This document shows positions 9,144 to 17,451 of a stretch of 64,000 bases of DNA, piece after piece. A program made the position numbers and the translations under genes. How positions within the stretch are numbered: position 1 is the first letter of the stretch; every line of letters starts with the position of its first letter. Origin of the DNA: Flavobacterium ammoniigenes (GTDB taxonomy: Bacteria > Bacteroidota > Bacteroidia > Flavobacteriales > Flavobacteriaceae); assembly GCF_020886055.1 (NCBI RefSeq), contig NZ_AP025184.1:496001-560000 (forward strand). The letters are read 5' to 3'. The notes under the pieces are model-generated. The model was not told the DNA's origin. It saw only the letters and a program-made list of their open reading frames with translations, and searched no databases.

Positions 9144-9623
9144 TTACAACAACTTTTCGTCTTCTTTTTCGTAAAATTCATCCACCGAAAGTTGTTGTTG
9201 AGTTGACGCCATTACTGCTAATTCATCGCATCGCTCGTTTTGAGGATGGTTATTATGCCCTTTGATCCATTTAAAATCGACTTGATGTTTTTTATAAATC
9301 AATAAAAATCGTTTCCATAAGTCAGGGTTTTTTTTACCTACGAATCCTTTTTTCTCCCAGCCAAAAACCCATTTTTTCTCAACCGAATCGACTACATATT
9401 TAGAATCCGAAACCACGAGTACTTTCGTATTGGGATTTTTAAGTTTCTCCAATCCTACAATAACGGCTAACAATTCCATTCTGTTATTTGTCGTATGACG
9501 GAAACCTTCAAAGAATTCTTTTCTGTACGGTTGGCCCACCCATTCCATCACCACGCCATAACCCCCTGGGCCGGGATTGCCTTTAGCAGCGCCGTCAGTA
9601 TAAATATGGACTTGGTGGGACAT
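9144..9623 (-). CDS. rnhA: Ribonuclease HI
   Basis: RNase HI cuts the RNA strand of RNA-DNA hybrids. The 159-residue protein has all four catalytic acidic residues in context: Asp in IYTDGAAKGNPGPGGYG, Glu in NNRMELLAV, Asp in VVSDSKYVVDS and Asp in NERCDELA. The length is standard and there is no N-terminal hybrid-binding domain. It lies leftward between purN and the kinase; the 67-base gap from purN leaves co-transcription possible. Confidence 0.96.
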   Translation of the reverse strand: MSHQVHIYTDGAAKGNPGPGGYGVVMEWVGQPYRKEFFEGFRHTTNNRMELLAVIVGLEKLKNPNTKVLVVSDSKYVVDSVEKKWVFGWEKKGFVGKKNPDLWKRFLLIYKKHQVDFKWIKGHNNHPQNERCDELAVMASTQQQLSVDEFYEKEDEKLL

Positions 9624-9690
9624 TAGTAAGGGTATATTAGGTTATGGGTTTATAAGTTTATTCATTGAATAGGATTCAGATTGCTATGAA

Positions 9691-10257
9691 CTATCCTTTA
9701 ATTATCAATTTTTCAATAACTGCCGGAAAATGGTCTTGTTCCAATTCGTGAATTTTAGCCGCCACTACTTCTGGAGTATCGCTAATTAAAACAGTGACCT
9801 CTTTTTGAAAAATAATGTTTCCTTCGTCGTAATTTTCATTCACATAATGAATGGTGATTCCTGTTTTGGATTCTTTATTTTCTACTACAGCGCGGTGTAC
9901 GTGCATGCCGTACATGCCTTTTCCTCCGTATTTAGGTAATAATGCTGGATGAATATTAATTATTTTGTTGGGATACTCTGCTACAATGGATTCTGGAAAT
10001 TTTAATAAAAATCCAGCTAAGACAATTAAATCAGGTTGAATAGCATTAATTTCTTGTAGTACTTTTCCTGTTTCTAAATCGTTTTTGGTAAAAAACAGAG
10101 AAGGAACTTGGTATTTTTCGGCGCGTTGTATTACTTGAGCATCCGCTTTATTAGTAAATACCGCTTCCACTGAAGCAGATTTGGTTGCTTGAAAATAACG
10201 GATGATGTTTTCCGCATTTGTACCCGAACCAGAAGCAAAAATTACAATTTTAATCAT
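9691..10257 (-). CDS. purN: Phosphoribosylglycinamide formyltransferase
   Basis: PurN transfers a formyl group from 10-formyl-tetrahydrofolate to glycinamide ribonucleotide in purine synthesis. The 188-residue protein has the N-terminal IFASGSGTNAENI phosphate-binding loop, the signature NIHPALLPKYGGKGMYG with catalytic Asn and His, and TGITIHYVNENYDEGNII with the catalytic Asp. It is divergent from acpP, and the purine theme is shared with purF to its left. Confidence 0.96.
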   Translation of the reverse strand: MIKIVIFASGSGTNAENIIRYFQATKSASVEAVFTNKADAQVIQRAEKYQVPSLFFTKNDLETGKVLQEINAIQPDLIVLAGFLLKFPESIVAEYPNKIINIHPALLPKYGGKGMYGMHVHRAVVENKESKTGITIHYVNENYDEGNIIFQKEVTVLISDTPEVVAAKIHELEQDHFPAVIEKLIIKG

Positions 10258-10373
10258 GTTTTCAACCTATTTAGTATGCAAAAAAAGGGATAAAAAACGG
10301 AAAAAAATAGCATTCGTAAACCTTTGTTAAAATAAATTTTATATTTTCGTTCGCACATTTATTAACTAAATAG

Positions 10374-10402
10374 TTGTTTTAAAATAAAGTTTTTTATTTT
10401 TG
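10374..10402 (+). promoter_or_regulatory. Promoter for acpP (TTG-N18-TATTTTTG)
   Basis: TTG at 10374-10376 and TATTTTTG at 10395-10402 are 18 bases apart. The predicted transcript start near 10406 leaves a leader of about 27 bases before the acpP ATG. Confidence 0.75.
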
Positions 10403-10432
10403 CCAACAAATTAAATTTTAAAATTAAAGATT

Positions 10433-10669
10433 ATGTCAGACATTGCATCAAGAGTAAAAGCGATTATCGTAGACAAATTAGGTGTTGACGAAAACGAAGT
10501 TGTAACAGAAGCAAGCTTCACTAACGATTTAGGAGCTGACTCCTTAGACACTGTAGAGCTTATCATGGAATTCGAAAAAGAATTTGATATTCAAATTCCA
10601 GACGATCAAGCAGAAAACATTGCTACAGTAGGTCAAGCAATCTCTTACATCGAGGAAGCTAAAAAATAA
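10433..10669 (+). CDS. acpP: Acyl carrier protein
   Basis: ACP carries growing fatty acyl chains as thioesters on a phosphopantetheine arm. The 78-residue acidic protein has the attachment motif [12 protein letters not shown], with the modified Ser in DSL near residue 37, and the usual four-helix pattern. It is followed by fabF, the standard pairing. A hairpin between the two genes may lower fabF expression relative to the very abundant ACP. Confidence 0.98.
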   Translation: MSDIASRVKAIIVDKLGVDENEVVTEASFTNDLGADSLDTVELIMEFEKEFDIQIPDDQAENIATVGQAISYIEEAKK

Positions 10670-10675
10670 TACTCA

Positions 10676-10716
10676 AACACCCGATACTTTATTGTACTCG
10701 GGTGTTATTATTTTTC
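10676..10716 (+). terminator. Terminator or attenuator between acpP and fabF
   Basis: AACACCCGA pairs with TCGGGTGTT around a 13-base loop, then ATTATTTTT. It sits right after acpP, so most transcripts may end here and a fraction run on into fabF. Confidence 0.72.
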
Positions 10717-10769
10717 ATAAATTTAAATTCGAGATTGACTTTCAATCAAAAAAACATATATAATTCAGC

Positions 10770-10820
10770 ACCCACAGCTCTTTTGTAATACTAATACAAA
10801 AAAGAAATCGTGGGTTTTGT
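10770..10820 (+). other. Second hairpin in the fabF leader
   Basis: ACCCAC (10770-10775) can pair with GTGGGT (10810-10815), and inside it TTTTGTA pairs with TACAAAA. A TTTTGTTTG run follows and the fabF ATG lies about 30 bases later. It could be a second, weak terminator or a leader structure; no riboswitch family is recognised. Confidence 0.4.
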
Positions 10821-10847
10821 TTGTTTAAAGATAAAAATACAGAAGCT

Positions 10848-12101
10848 ATGGAATTACGTCGCGTAGTTGTTACAGGTTTAGGAGCATTGACTCCTATTGG
10901 AAATAACATTCAAGAATATTGGAACGGACTAATCAACGGTGTTAGCGGCGCTGCTCCTATCACTTATTTTGATGCTTCAAAATTCAAAACGCAATTTGCT
11001 TGCGAATTGAAAAATTTTAATGTTGAGGATTTCATAGAGAGAAAAGAAGCTCGTAAAATGGACCGCTATGCGCAATATGCGGTAGTTTCTTCAACAGAAG
11101 CAATGAATGATGCTAATTTTGATTTAGAAAAATTAGACAAGGATCGCGCAGGAGTTATTTGGGGATCTGGAATTGGCGGATTGGAAACATTTCAAATCGA
11201 AGTGTTGAATTTTGCCGCTGGTGATGGAACTCCAAAATTCAATCCCTTCTTTATACCAAAAATGATTGGCGATATCGCTTGTGGACACATTTCAATTAAA
11301 TATGGTTTGAGAGGACCTAACTTTGGAACTGTTTCAGCTTGTGCCTCTTCGACCAATGCAATTATTGATGCTTTCAATTACATTCGTTTGGGCCATGCTG
11401 ATGTCATGGTAACAGGTGGATCTGAAGCAGCAGTTACCATTGCTGGAATGGGAGGTTTTAATGCAATGCATGCACTTTCAACTCGTAATGATGATCCGAA
11501 AACAGCTTCAAGACCAATGGACAAAGACCGTGATGGATTTGTACTTGGAGAAGGCGCTGGAGCATTAATTTTAGAAGAATACGAACATGCTAAAGCACGT
11601 GGCGCCAAAATATATTGTGAAATTGGCGGAGGCGGAATGTCAGCTGATGCGTATCACATTACGGCACCACATCCAGAAGGATTAGGAGCTAAAAATGTAA
11701 TGTTAAACTGTTTAAGAGATGCTGGGTTACAACCAACAGATGTTGACGGAGTTAACATGCATGGAACTTCAACTCCTCTTGGAGATTTAGCAGAGTCGAA
11801 AGCCATCGAACAAGTTTTTGGAGATCACGCTTACACGATGAACTTGAATTCAACTAAATCGATGACGGGCCACCTTTTAGGAGCTGCTGGAGCAATTGAA
11901 ACTATTTCGTCTATTCTTTCATTGAAATACGGAATTATTCCTCCAACCATCAACCATTTCACAGACGATGAAAACATCGATCCAAAATTAAACTTCACTT
12001 TTAACAAAGCTCAAAAAAGAGACGTTAAAGTATTGATGAGTAATACTTTTGGCTTTGGTGGACACAATGCCTGTGTATTGGTTAAAAAATTAGATATCTA
12101 A
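10848..12101 (+). CDS. fabF: 3-oxoacyl-ACP synthase II
   Basis: This beta-ketoacyl-ACP synthase extends acyl-ACP with malonyl-ACP in fatty-acid synthesis. The 417-residue protein begins ELRRVVVTGLGALTPIG and has the catalytic Cys in VSACASSTNA (about 165), the two catalytic His in NMHGTSTPLGD (about 305) and SMTGHLLGAAG (about 340), and the terminal FGFGGHNACVL. The start is set at the ATG at 10848; the frame opens at an upstream TTG inside the leader hairpin. rnc follows nine bases after the stop. Confidence 0.96.
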   Translation: MELRRVVVTGLGALTPIGNNIQEYWNGLINGVSGAAPITYFDASKFKTQFACELKNFNVEDFIERKEARKMDRYAQYAVVSSTEAMNDANFDLEKLDKDRAGVIWGSGIGGLETFQIEVLNFAAGDGTPKFNPFFIPKMIGDIACGHISIKYGLRGPNFGTVSACASSTNAIIDAFNYIRLGHADVMVTGGSEAAVTIAGMGGFNAMHALSTRNDDPKTASRPMDKDRDGFVLGEGAGALILEEYEHAKARGAKIYCEIGGGGMSADAYHITAPHPEGLGAKNVMLNCLRDAGLQPTDVDGVNMHGTSTPLGDLAESKAIEQVFGDHAYTMNLNSTKSMTGHLLGAAGAIETISSILSLKYGIIPPTINHFTDDENIDPKLNFTFNKAQKRDVKVLMSNTFGFGGHNACVLVKKLDI

Positions 12102-12110
12102 AATAGTACT

Positions 12111-12851
12111 ATGCGTATTATTAAAAAAATATTTTCAAAATCCCGTTCTCTTGAAGACGGGATTTTTTTTGGTGCTATCGAAAAAATTCTTGGTTTTGCC
12201 CCTAAAAATATTGATATTTATAAAAAAGCATTCACCCATCGCTCCTCCAACATTCTAGACGAAGTGGGTAATCCACTTAATTACGAACGATTAGAGTTTC
12301 TTGGTGATGCGATGCTAAGCGCGGTAATTGCAGGTCACCTCTTCAATAAAGCACCAACAGGTGACGAGGGATATTTAACCAAAATGCGTTCCAAAATTGT
12401 GAGTAGAGAACATTTGAACGAATTGGGCAAAGATTTAAATCTAGTTCAATTTGTTGAAAGTAAAGTACCTGTTCAGCACTTTGGCGATAACATTCACGGC
12501 AATATTTTTGAATCCTTAGTGGGTGCTATCTATTTGGACAGAGGATATGAGTATTGCGAAAAATTCATTCAAAAAAGAGTCATCATTCCTTATGTAGATA
12601 TCACTCGATTAGAGGGCAAAGTTATTAGTTACAAAAGCTTAGTGATTGAATGGTGTCAAAAAGAAAAAAGACAATTTCACTATGACATTTTTGAAGATAA
12701 TGGTATTGACGGCGAACGGCTTTTTGGTGTTAAACTAAGTATAGACGACAAAGTAATTGCCAAGGCCAGAGCTACTTCCAAAAAGAAAGCAGAAGAAAAA
12801 GCGTCACAAAGGGCCTATTTTGCATTTCAAGAAAAAATAGACAAAAAATAA
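12111..12851 (+). CDS. rnc: Ribonuclease III
   Basis: RNase III cuts double-stranded RNA in rRNA maturation and mRNA control. The 246-residue protein has the signature NYERLEFLGDAML (about 57-69), the second acidic site GNIFESLVGAIYLDRGY, and a C-terminal double-stranded RNA-binding domain ending in the KKKAEEKASQRAYF helix. The first ~20 codons contain a strong terminator-like hairpin with eight T residues (12137-12170), so transcription entering from fabF may be cut back here. The order fabF-rnc is typical of flavobacteria. Confidence 0.95.
   Translation: MRIIKKIFSKSRSLEDGIFFGAIEKILGFAPKNIDIYKKAFTHRSSNILDEVGNPLNYERLEFLGDAMLSAVIAGHLFNKAPTGDEGYLTKMRSKIVSREHLNELGKDLNLVQFVESKVPVQHFGDNIHGNIFESLVGAIYLDRGYEYCEKFIQKRVIIPYVDITRLEGKVISYKSLVIEWCQKEKRQFHYDIFEDNGIDGERLFGVKLSIDDKVIAKARATSKKKAEEKASQRAYFAFQEKIDKK
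12137..12170 (+). terminator. Terminator-shaped hairpin inside the start of rnc
   Basis: AAAATCCCGT (12137-12146) pairs perfectly with ACGGGATTTT (12157-12166) around a ten-base loop, and a run of eight T residues covers 12163-12170. It starts nine codons into rnc and 35 bases after the fabF stop. It may end most fabF transcripts or act as an attenuator of rnc. Confidence 0.68.
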
Positions 12852-12964
12852 TACGATTTTCTTCAATCTATAACGTTTTCGTTGATAATTTAACAAAAAC
12901 ATCAAGCTATTCAAGTGGCATCCTGCGTTAGAAATAGTATATTTACACCTCATTTTACGATGTA

Positions 12965-13450
12965 ATGGCAATACATAAATTAGATCTTGACGAATTTGAC
13001 GAAATAGATTATCATTTAATTGCTATACATACCACATTGGAAGATTATCGATTGGCGTATTTTATCAATCAGCATCTTCCGGTCAATTTGAGTAAAAGTA
13101 ATGAAGAAATTCTGATTAGTATCAAACAAGGAGAAACTCAATTTTCAAGATTTTACTTTGATGATGAAGATAATTTTATCTCTTGGAATTTAATTCAAAA
13201 CAAGAATGAAGTTATTGGGCAAAATGAGATAATAAACCAAGATTTATTTTCTAATAGTAGTCAGGAAGTGGCCACCAAAGTGTTTTTACTTCCCGAACTG
13301 AAGAAAGTGGATTATTTTTTAAAAATTGAAAGTGACGATGATCTTGAAATAGCAGGAATCGTAAAAAAACTAAAATCAATAAAAAGTCTTTCAACTGTTT
13401 ATGTGGTAGAGACTGAAACTATAAAATCTAAAAACAATTTAATTTTTTAA
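12965..13450 (+). CDS. IPExxxVDY family protein, unknown function
   Basis: The 161-residue cytoplasmic protein is acidic, with no signal peptide or membrane segment. It carries LLPELKKVDYFLKI near residue 100, matching the motif that names the Bacteroidota IPExxxVDY family (here LPE). The family has no known function. Its constant place just upstream of pyk (five-base gap here) suggests co-expression with pyruvate kinase, but a functional link is only inference. Confidence 0.85.
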   Translation: MAIHKLDLDEFDEIDYHLIAIHTTLEDYRLAYFINQHLPVNLSKSNEEILISIKQGETQFSRFYFDDEDNFISWNLIQNKNEVIGQNEIINQDLFSNSSQEVATKVFLLPELKKVDYFLKIESDDDLEIAGIVKKLKSIKSLSTVYVVETETIKSKNNLIF

Positions 13451-13455
13451 TAGAA

Positions 13456-14889
13456 ATGCTTAAAACAAACAAAAAAACAAAAATTGTAGCCACACTTGGA
13501 CCTGCATGTAGTACAAGAGAAATCATCAAAGACATGATTGAGGCAGGAGTTAATGTGTTTAGAATAAATTTTTCGCATGCTGATTATAATGATGTTAAAG
13601 AACGCATTAGCGCTATCCGAAGCATCAATGAAGAATACGGTTACACAACAGGTATTTTAGCTGATTTACAAGGTCCAAAACTTCGTGTTGGAGTTATGGA
13701 AGAAGGTGTAGTGGTGAACGATGGTGATTTAATTACATTCACTACTGCTGAAGATATCATCGGAACCAAAGAAAGAGTTTTCATGAAGTACCAAAACTTT
13801 CCAAACGATGTGAATCCAGGAGAAAGAATTTTGTTAGATGATGGAAAATTAATTTTCGAAATTGTTTCAACTGACAAGAAAACCGAAGTGGTTGCTAAAG
13901 TGATTCAAGGTGGTGAATTGAAGTCTAAAAAAGGAGTTAACCTTCCAAATACTAAAATTTCACTTCCTGCTTTAACTGAAAAAGATATTGCAGATGCCAT
14001 TTTTGCTATTGGTCAACAAGTTGATTGGATTGCCCTTTCATTCGTGAAAACACCAAGAGATTTACAAGACCTTCAAGAATTAATTGCTGAGCATTCTGAA
14101 TTTAAAATTCCAATTATTGCCAAAATCGAAATGCCAGAAGCATTAGAGAATATGGACAAAATTGTAGCTTATTGTGATGCTTTAATGGTAGCTCGTGGTG
14201 ATTTAGGAGTAGAACTTCCAGCTCATGAAGTACCGTTGGTACAAAAAGAATTAATTGTTAGAGCTAAAACAGCTCGTATTCCAGTAATTGTGGCAACGCA
14301 AATGATGGAAACGATGATTACAAGTTTAACTCCAACACGTGCTGAGGTTAATGACGTAGCCAACTCGGTTATGGACGGTGCCGATGCGGTAATGCTTTCT
14401 GGAGAAACTGCAGCAGGTAATTATCCTGTTCAAGTTATCCAAAAAATGACTCAAATCATTGAAGCAGTAGAAGATTCTCCGCTAATCAAAGTACCTCAAA
14501 ATACCCCACAAGTTAGAACGAATCGTTTTATTACTAAAACAATCTGTCAACATGCAGCACAAATGGCTAACGTAATCAAAGCAAAAGCAATTTGTACCTT
14601 AACAAATAGTGGCTATACGGCATTCCAAATTTCATCTTGGAGACCATCAGCTCATATTTTAGTGTTTACATCCAATAAAAGAATCTTAACACAATTGAAC
14701 CTATTATGGGGAGTTAAATCTTTTTACTATGCTAAATCAGTAAGTACAGATGACACAGTAACTGATGTGAATGAAATTGCAAGACAAAAAGGATTTGTTG
14801 AAAAAGGAGATTTCTTAATCAACTTAGCAGCAATGCCAATAACTGATAAAGGAATGGTAAATACTTTACGCGTTTCTGAAATAGAATAA
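13456..14889 (+). CDS. pyk: Pyruvate kinase
   Basis: The enzyme makes pyruvate and ATP from phosphoenolpyruvate and ADP, the last step of glycolysis. The 477-residue protein has the N-terminal KIVATLGPAC, the substrate/metal-binding segments VFRINFSHA and LADLQGPKLRVG, the active-site signature IIAKIEMPEALENM (catalytic Lys and metal-binding Glu near 218-220), MVARGDLGVELP, and a C-terminal allosteric domain without an extra PEP-utiliser domain. It is five bases after the IPExxxVDY gene and is closed by a strong terminator. Confidence 0.97.
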   Translation: MLKTNKKTKIVATLGPACSTREIIKDMIEAGVNVFRINFSHADYNDVKERISAIRSINEEYGYTTGILADLQGPKLRVGVMEEGVVVNDGDLITFTTAEDIIGTKERVFMKYQNFPNDVNPGERILLDDGKLIFEIVSTDKKTEVVAKVIQGGELKSKKGVNLPNTKISLPALTEKDIADAIFAIGQQVDWIALSFVKTPRDLQDLQELIAEHSEFKIPIIAKIEMPEALENMDKIVAYCDALMVARGDLGVELPAHEVPLVQKELIVRAKTARIPVIVATQMMETMITSLTPTRAEVNDVANSVMDGADAVMLSGETAAGNYPVQVIQKMTQIIEAVEDSPLIKVPQNTPQVRTNRFITKTICQHAAQMANVIKAKAICTLTNSGYTAFQISSWRPSAHILVFTSNKRILTQLNLLWGVKSFYYAKSVSTDDTVTDVNEIARQKGFVEKGDFLINLAAMPITDKGMVNTLRVSEIE

Positions 14890-14906
14890 TATTTATTTAA
14901 TATCTA

Positions 14907-14936
14907 TAAAAAGCCCTCTACAAGAGGGCTTTTTTA
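14907..14936 (+). terminator. Intrinsic terminator after pyk
   Basis: AAAAAGCCCTCT pairs with AGAGGGCTTTTT around a very short loop and ends in a T-run, about 20 bases after the pyk stop. Confidence 0.9.
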
Positions 14937-14984
14937 TTGTCAAAATTTTATGAATAATTAAACATTTAGTTGTCAAAATATATT

Positions 14985-14992
14985 TACTTTTG
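14985..14992 (+). promoter_or_regulatory. Promoter -7 box for the Bax-inhibitor-like gene (TACTTTTG)
   Basis: This is an exact TAnnTTTG box 22 bases upstream of the ATG at 15015. The closest upstream TTG is only 12 bases away, so the -33 element is not convincing. Confidence 0.5.
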
Positions 14993-15014
14993 ATACATTA
15001 AATCTAAAAATATT

Positions 15015-15776
15015 ATGAGTACAAATTCTAAAAACCCGTTCTTAAACAATAGAATCTTTACTTCATCCAAAGAAGAGGTTCATGAAGCAACCATAATTGG
15101 TCACGAACAAACAATGACTATTGCTGGTACGATGAATAAAAGTTTAATTTTGTTTTTACTATTAACTGCAGCAGCCATGATTACTTGGTGGATGGCAGCT
15201 AACGGACAAAGTCCAATGGTGCCAATGATTGGAGGTGCTATTATGGGCCTTATCTTAGTTGTAATCGCTAGCTTCAAACCACAACTATCCGGTTATTTAG
15301 CGCCTGGTTATGCCATTTTTGAAGGTTTATTTATTGGGGGTATTTCGGCCATTTTTGAATTAAAATTCCCAGGAATTGTTACTCAAGCTGTTGGGGCTAC
15401 ATTAGTAACTTTTGCCGTTTGTTTAGGCTTGTATAAATTCAAAATCGTTCAAGTAACCGAAAGATTTAAATCTATTGTAATTGCCGCAACTTTAGCTATT
15501 GCTACTTATTATTTGATTTCGTGGTTGGTTTCTTTGTTTACTAGTTTTACACCTGTACACCATGGAAATTCAATGATGAGTATTGGAATCAGTGTTTTTG
15601 TTATTGTAATTGCTGCAATGAATTTATTCTTGGACTTTGACCAAATTGAAGATGGTGCCAATAGAAAAATGCCAAAATACATGGAATGGTATGGCGCAAT
15701 GGGATTGATGATTACCCTAGTTTGGTTGTATATGGAATTCTTGCGATTATTGTCAAAATTAAACAGCAGAGACTAA
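15015..15776 (+). CDS. Bax inhibitor-1/YccA family membrane protein
   Basis: The 253-residue inner-membrane protein has a polar 35-residue N-terminus followed by about seven transmembrane segments, with the family features GYAIFEGLFIGGISAIFE and the C-terminal LFLDFDQIEDGANRKMPKYM that carries the conserved acidic residues. Relatives include YccA, which modulates FtsH, and the calcium-leak channel BsYetJ; which role applies here is unknown. It is a single gene with its own promoter box and terminator. Confidence 0.9.
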   Translation: MSTNSKNPFLNNRIFTSSKEEVHEATIIGHEQTMTIAGTMNKSLILFLLLTAAAMITWWMAANGQSPMVPMIGGAIMGLILVVIASFKPQLSGYLAPGYAIFEGLFIGGISAIFELKFPGIVTQAVGATLVTFAVCLGLYKFKIVQVTERFKSIVIAATLAIATYYLISWLVSLFTSFTPVHHGNSMMSIGISVFVIVIAAMNLFLDFDQIEDGANRKMPKYMEWYGAMGLMITLVWLYMEFLRLLSKLNSRD

Positions 15777-15798
15777 ACTCAACGCTTCAAGATAAACT

Positions 15799-15832
15799 AA
15801 ACCCCATCACGTTTTCATGATGGGGTTTTTTA
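15799..15832. terminator. Terminator between the Bax-inhibitor gene and dinB
   Basis: AACCCCATCA pairs with TGATGGGGTT around an eight-base loop, followed by TTTT on the plus strand. It lies between convergent genes and abuts the dinB stop; on the minus strand the T-run is weak, so it mainly serves the rightward gene. Confidence 0.82.
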
Positions 15833-16915
15833 TTAAAAAGCAAACTGCAATTGTACTACCACAGTTTTCTTTTGTTCGGTATTTAAATTACTCAATGAAA
15901 TTCCAAGTAACCGAACGGAATCTTTCATTCGCTCTTGATACAATAGCTCTTTTACATTTTCAAGAATCAAGCCTTTATCCGCAATAAAATAAGGAACCGT
16001 TTTACTTCGCGTTTGCTGCGAAAAATCGCTGTATTTAATTTTTAAGGTTACTGTTTTACCGGCAATATTTTGTTTTTTCAACCTTCGTTCTAAACTAGTT
16101 GCGATTTTTTCAAGTTGTTCCAACATGAAAATTTCAGAAGATAAATTGGTGTCAAAAGTATGCTCCGCTGCTACTGATTTTGTAATACGATCGGGTTTGA
16201 CTTCGCTATTGTGAATGCCACGTACAACATGGTAATAAAAGGCACCTGATTTTCCAAAGTGGGTTGATAAAAATTCCAATGATTTACTTTTTAATTCCAA
16301 TCCGGTAAATATTCCCAATTGGTACATCTTTTCAGTAGTCACTTTGCCGACCCCATAGAATTTTCGAATTGGTAATTCTTCTAAAAAGGGAAGCACCTCA
16401 TCTGGATTAACCGTTTTTTGACCGTTGGGTTTGTTATAATCACTGGCTATTTTGGCTACAAATTTGTTGACTGAAATTCCTGCCGAAGCTGTCAAACCCA
16501 CTTCATTCAAAATCCGGGTTCTTATTTCTTTTGCCAATAGCGTCGCACTTGGATTTCCTTTTTTATTTTGGGTCACATCTAAATAGGCTTCGTCAAGTGA
16601 AAGTGGCTCAACCAAATCAGTATAATCATGAAAAATGGCATGAATCTTTTTTGAGATTTCTTTGTAACGATCAAAACGAGGTCGAACAAAAATAAGATCT
16701 GGACAATTTTTTTTGGCCATTACGCCACTAATTGCACTTCGTACCCCAAATTTTCTAGCTTCATAACTGGCTGCTGCAACAACTCCTCTGTTTTCCGAAC
16801 CGCCTACAGCAATTGGTTTACCTCGTAATTCAGGATTGTCCATTTGTTCCACAGAAGCATAAAACGCATCCATGTCGATGTGAATGATTTTTCTATTGGA
16901 ATTAATTTCGAGCAT
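15833..16915 (-). CDS. dinB: DNA polymerase IV (Y family)
   Basis: This error-prone translesion polymerase has 360 residues. The catalytic acidic residues are visible in IHIDMDAFYASVEQ (about 11-24) and LSLDEAYLDVT (about 104-114), followed by helix-hairpin-helix and little-finger domains. The C-terminus is VVVQLQFAF, without a clear QL(S/D)LF-type clamp motif. A TTG-N22-TAAATTTG promoter ends five bases before the ATG, so the mRNA may be leaderless. It faces the CYTH gene divergently. No LexA box was recognised. Confidence 0.94.
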   Translation of the reverse strand: MLEINSNRKIIHIDMDAFYASVEQMDNPELRGKPIAVGGSENRGVVAAASYEARKFGVRSAISGVMAKKNCPDLIFVRPRFDRYKEISKKIHAIFHDYTDLVEPLSLDEAYLDVTQNKKGNPSATLLAKEIRTRILNEVGLTASAGISVNKFVAKIASDYNKPNGQKTVNPDEVLPFLEELPIRKFYGVGKVTTEKMYQLGIFTGLELKSKSLEFLSTHFGKSGAFYYHVVRGIHNSEVKPDRITKSVAAEHTFDTNLSSEIFMLEQLEKIATSLERRLKKQNIAGKTVTLKIKYSDFSQQTRSKTVPYFIADKGLILENVKELLYQERMKDSVRLLGISLSNLNTEQKKTVVVQLQFAF

Positions 16916-16919
16916 AGCA

Positions 16920-16952
16920 CAAATTTATACAAAAAGGATTAGGAGAAAACAA
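16920..16952 (-). promoter_or_regulatory. Promoter for dinB (TTG-N22-TAAATTTG)
   Basis: On the minus strand TTG (16950-16952) is 22 bases before TAAATTTG (16920-16927). The box ends only five bases upstream of the dinB ATG, which suggests a leaderless or near-leaderless transcript. Confidence 0.6.
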
Positions 16953-16953
16953 C

Positions 16954-16961
16954 TAACTTTG
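16954..16961 (+). promoter_or_regulatory. Promoter -7 box for the CYTH gene (TAACTTTG)
   Basis: This TAnnTTTG box ends 21 bases before the ATG at 16983 and supports that start over the longer open frame beginning inside dinB. It abuts the oppositely directed dinB promoter. Confidence 0.5.
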
Positions 16962-16982
16962 AAATCAGGAAACGAAATAGAA

Positions 16983-17450
16983 ATGATTGAAATAGAAAGA
17001 AAGTTTTTAGTTAGTTCAGATGCATTTAAAAGCTGTGCTTTGCGCAAAAACCATATTGCTCAAGGCTATTTGAATTCAAATCCAGAACGTGCCGTACGGG
17101 TGCGTATTAAAGGTGAGAAAGGATTTTTGACTATTAAAGGGAAATCAAATGAAAGTGGACTATCTCGTTATGAATGGGAAAAAGAAATTTCAGCAACTGA
17201 AGCACAAGAATTGTTAGCGCTTTGCGAAAAAGGAGTGATAGAAAAAACCCGCTATGAAATACCTTTAGGGCACCATCTGTTTGAAGTGGACGAATTTCAT
17301 GGAGAAAATGAAGGACTAATTATAGCTGAAGTAGAACTACAATCAGAAAACGAAATTTTTGAAAAACCAATTTGGTTAGGAAAGGAAGTTAGTCATGACG
17401 AACGCTATTACAACTCCTATTTAAGTCAACATCCTTTCACGAGTTGGTAA
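16983..17450 (+). CDS. CYTH-domain protein (triphosphate tunnel metalloenzyme)
   Basis: The 155-residue protein starts MIEIERKFLV, the ExExK signature of the CYTH superfamily, and continues with RVRIKGEKGFLTIKG and a C-terminal EVELQSENE strand carrying the metal-binding acids. Family members hydrolyse inorganic triphosphate or thiamine triphosphate, or act as class IV adenylate cyclases; the short bacterial form is most often a triphosphatase. The start at 16983 is chosen because the signature begins there and a promoter box lies just upstream. Its stop is one base from the stop of the convergent rlpA-like gene. Confidence 0.88.
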   Translation: MIEIERKFLVSSDAFKSCALRKNHIAQGYLNSNPERAVRVRIKGEKGFLTIKGKSNESGLSRYEWEKEISATEAQELLALCEKGVIEKTRYEIPLGHHLFEVDEFHGENEGLIIAEVELQSENEIFEKPIWLGKEVSHDERYYNSYLSQHPFTSW

Positions 17451-17451
17451 T

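Noticed and set aside
10770..10820. fabF leader structure as a known riboswitch
   Set aside because: The fold does not match any riboswitch core I can recognise; it is kept only as a hairpin.
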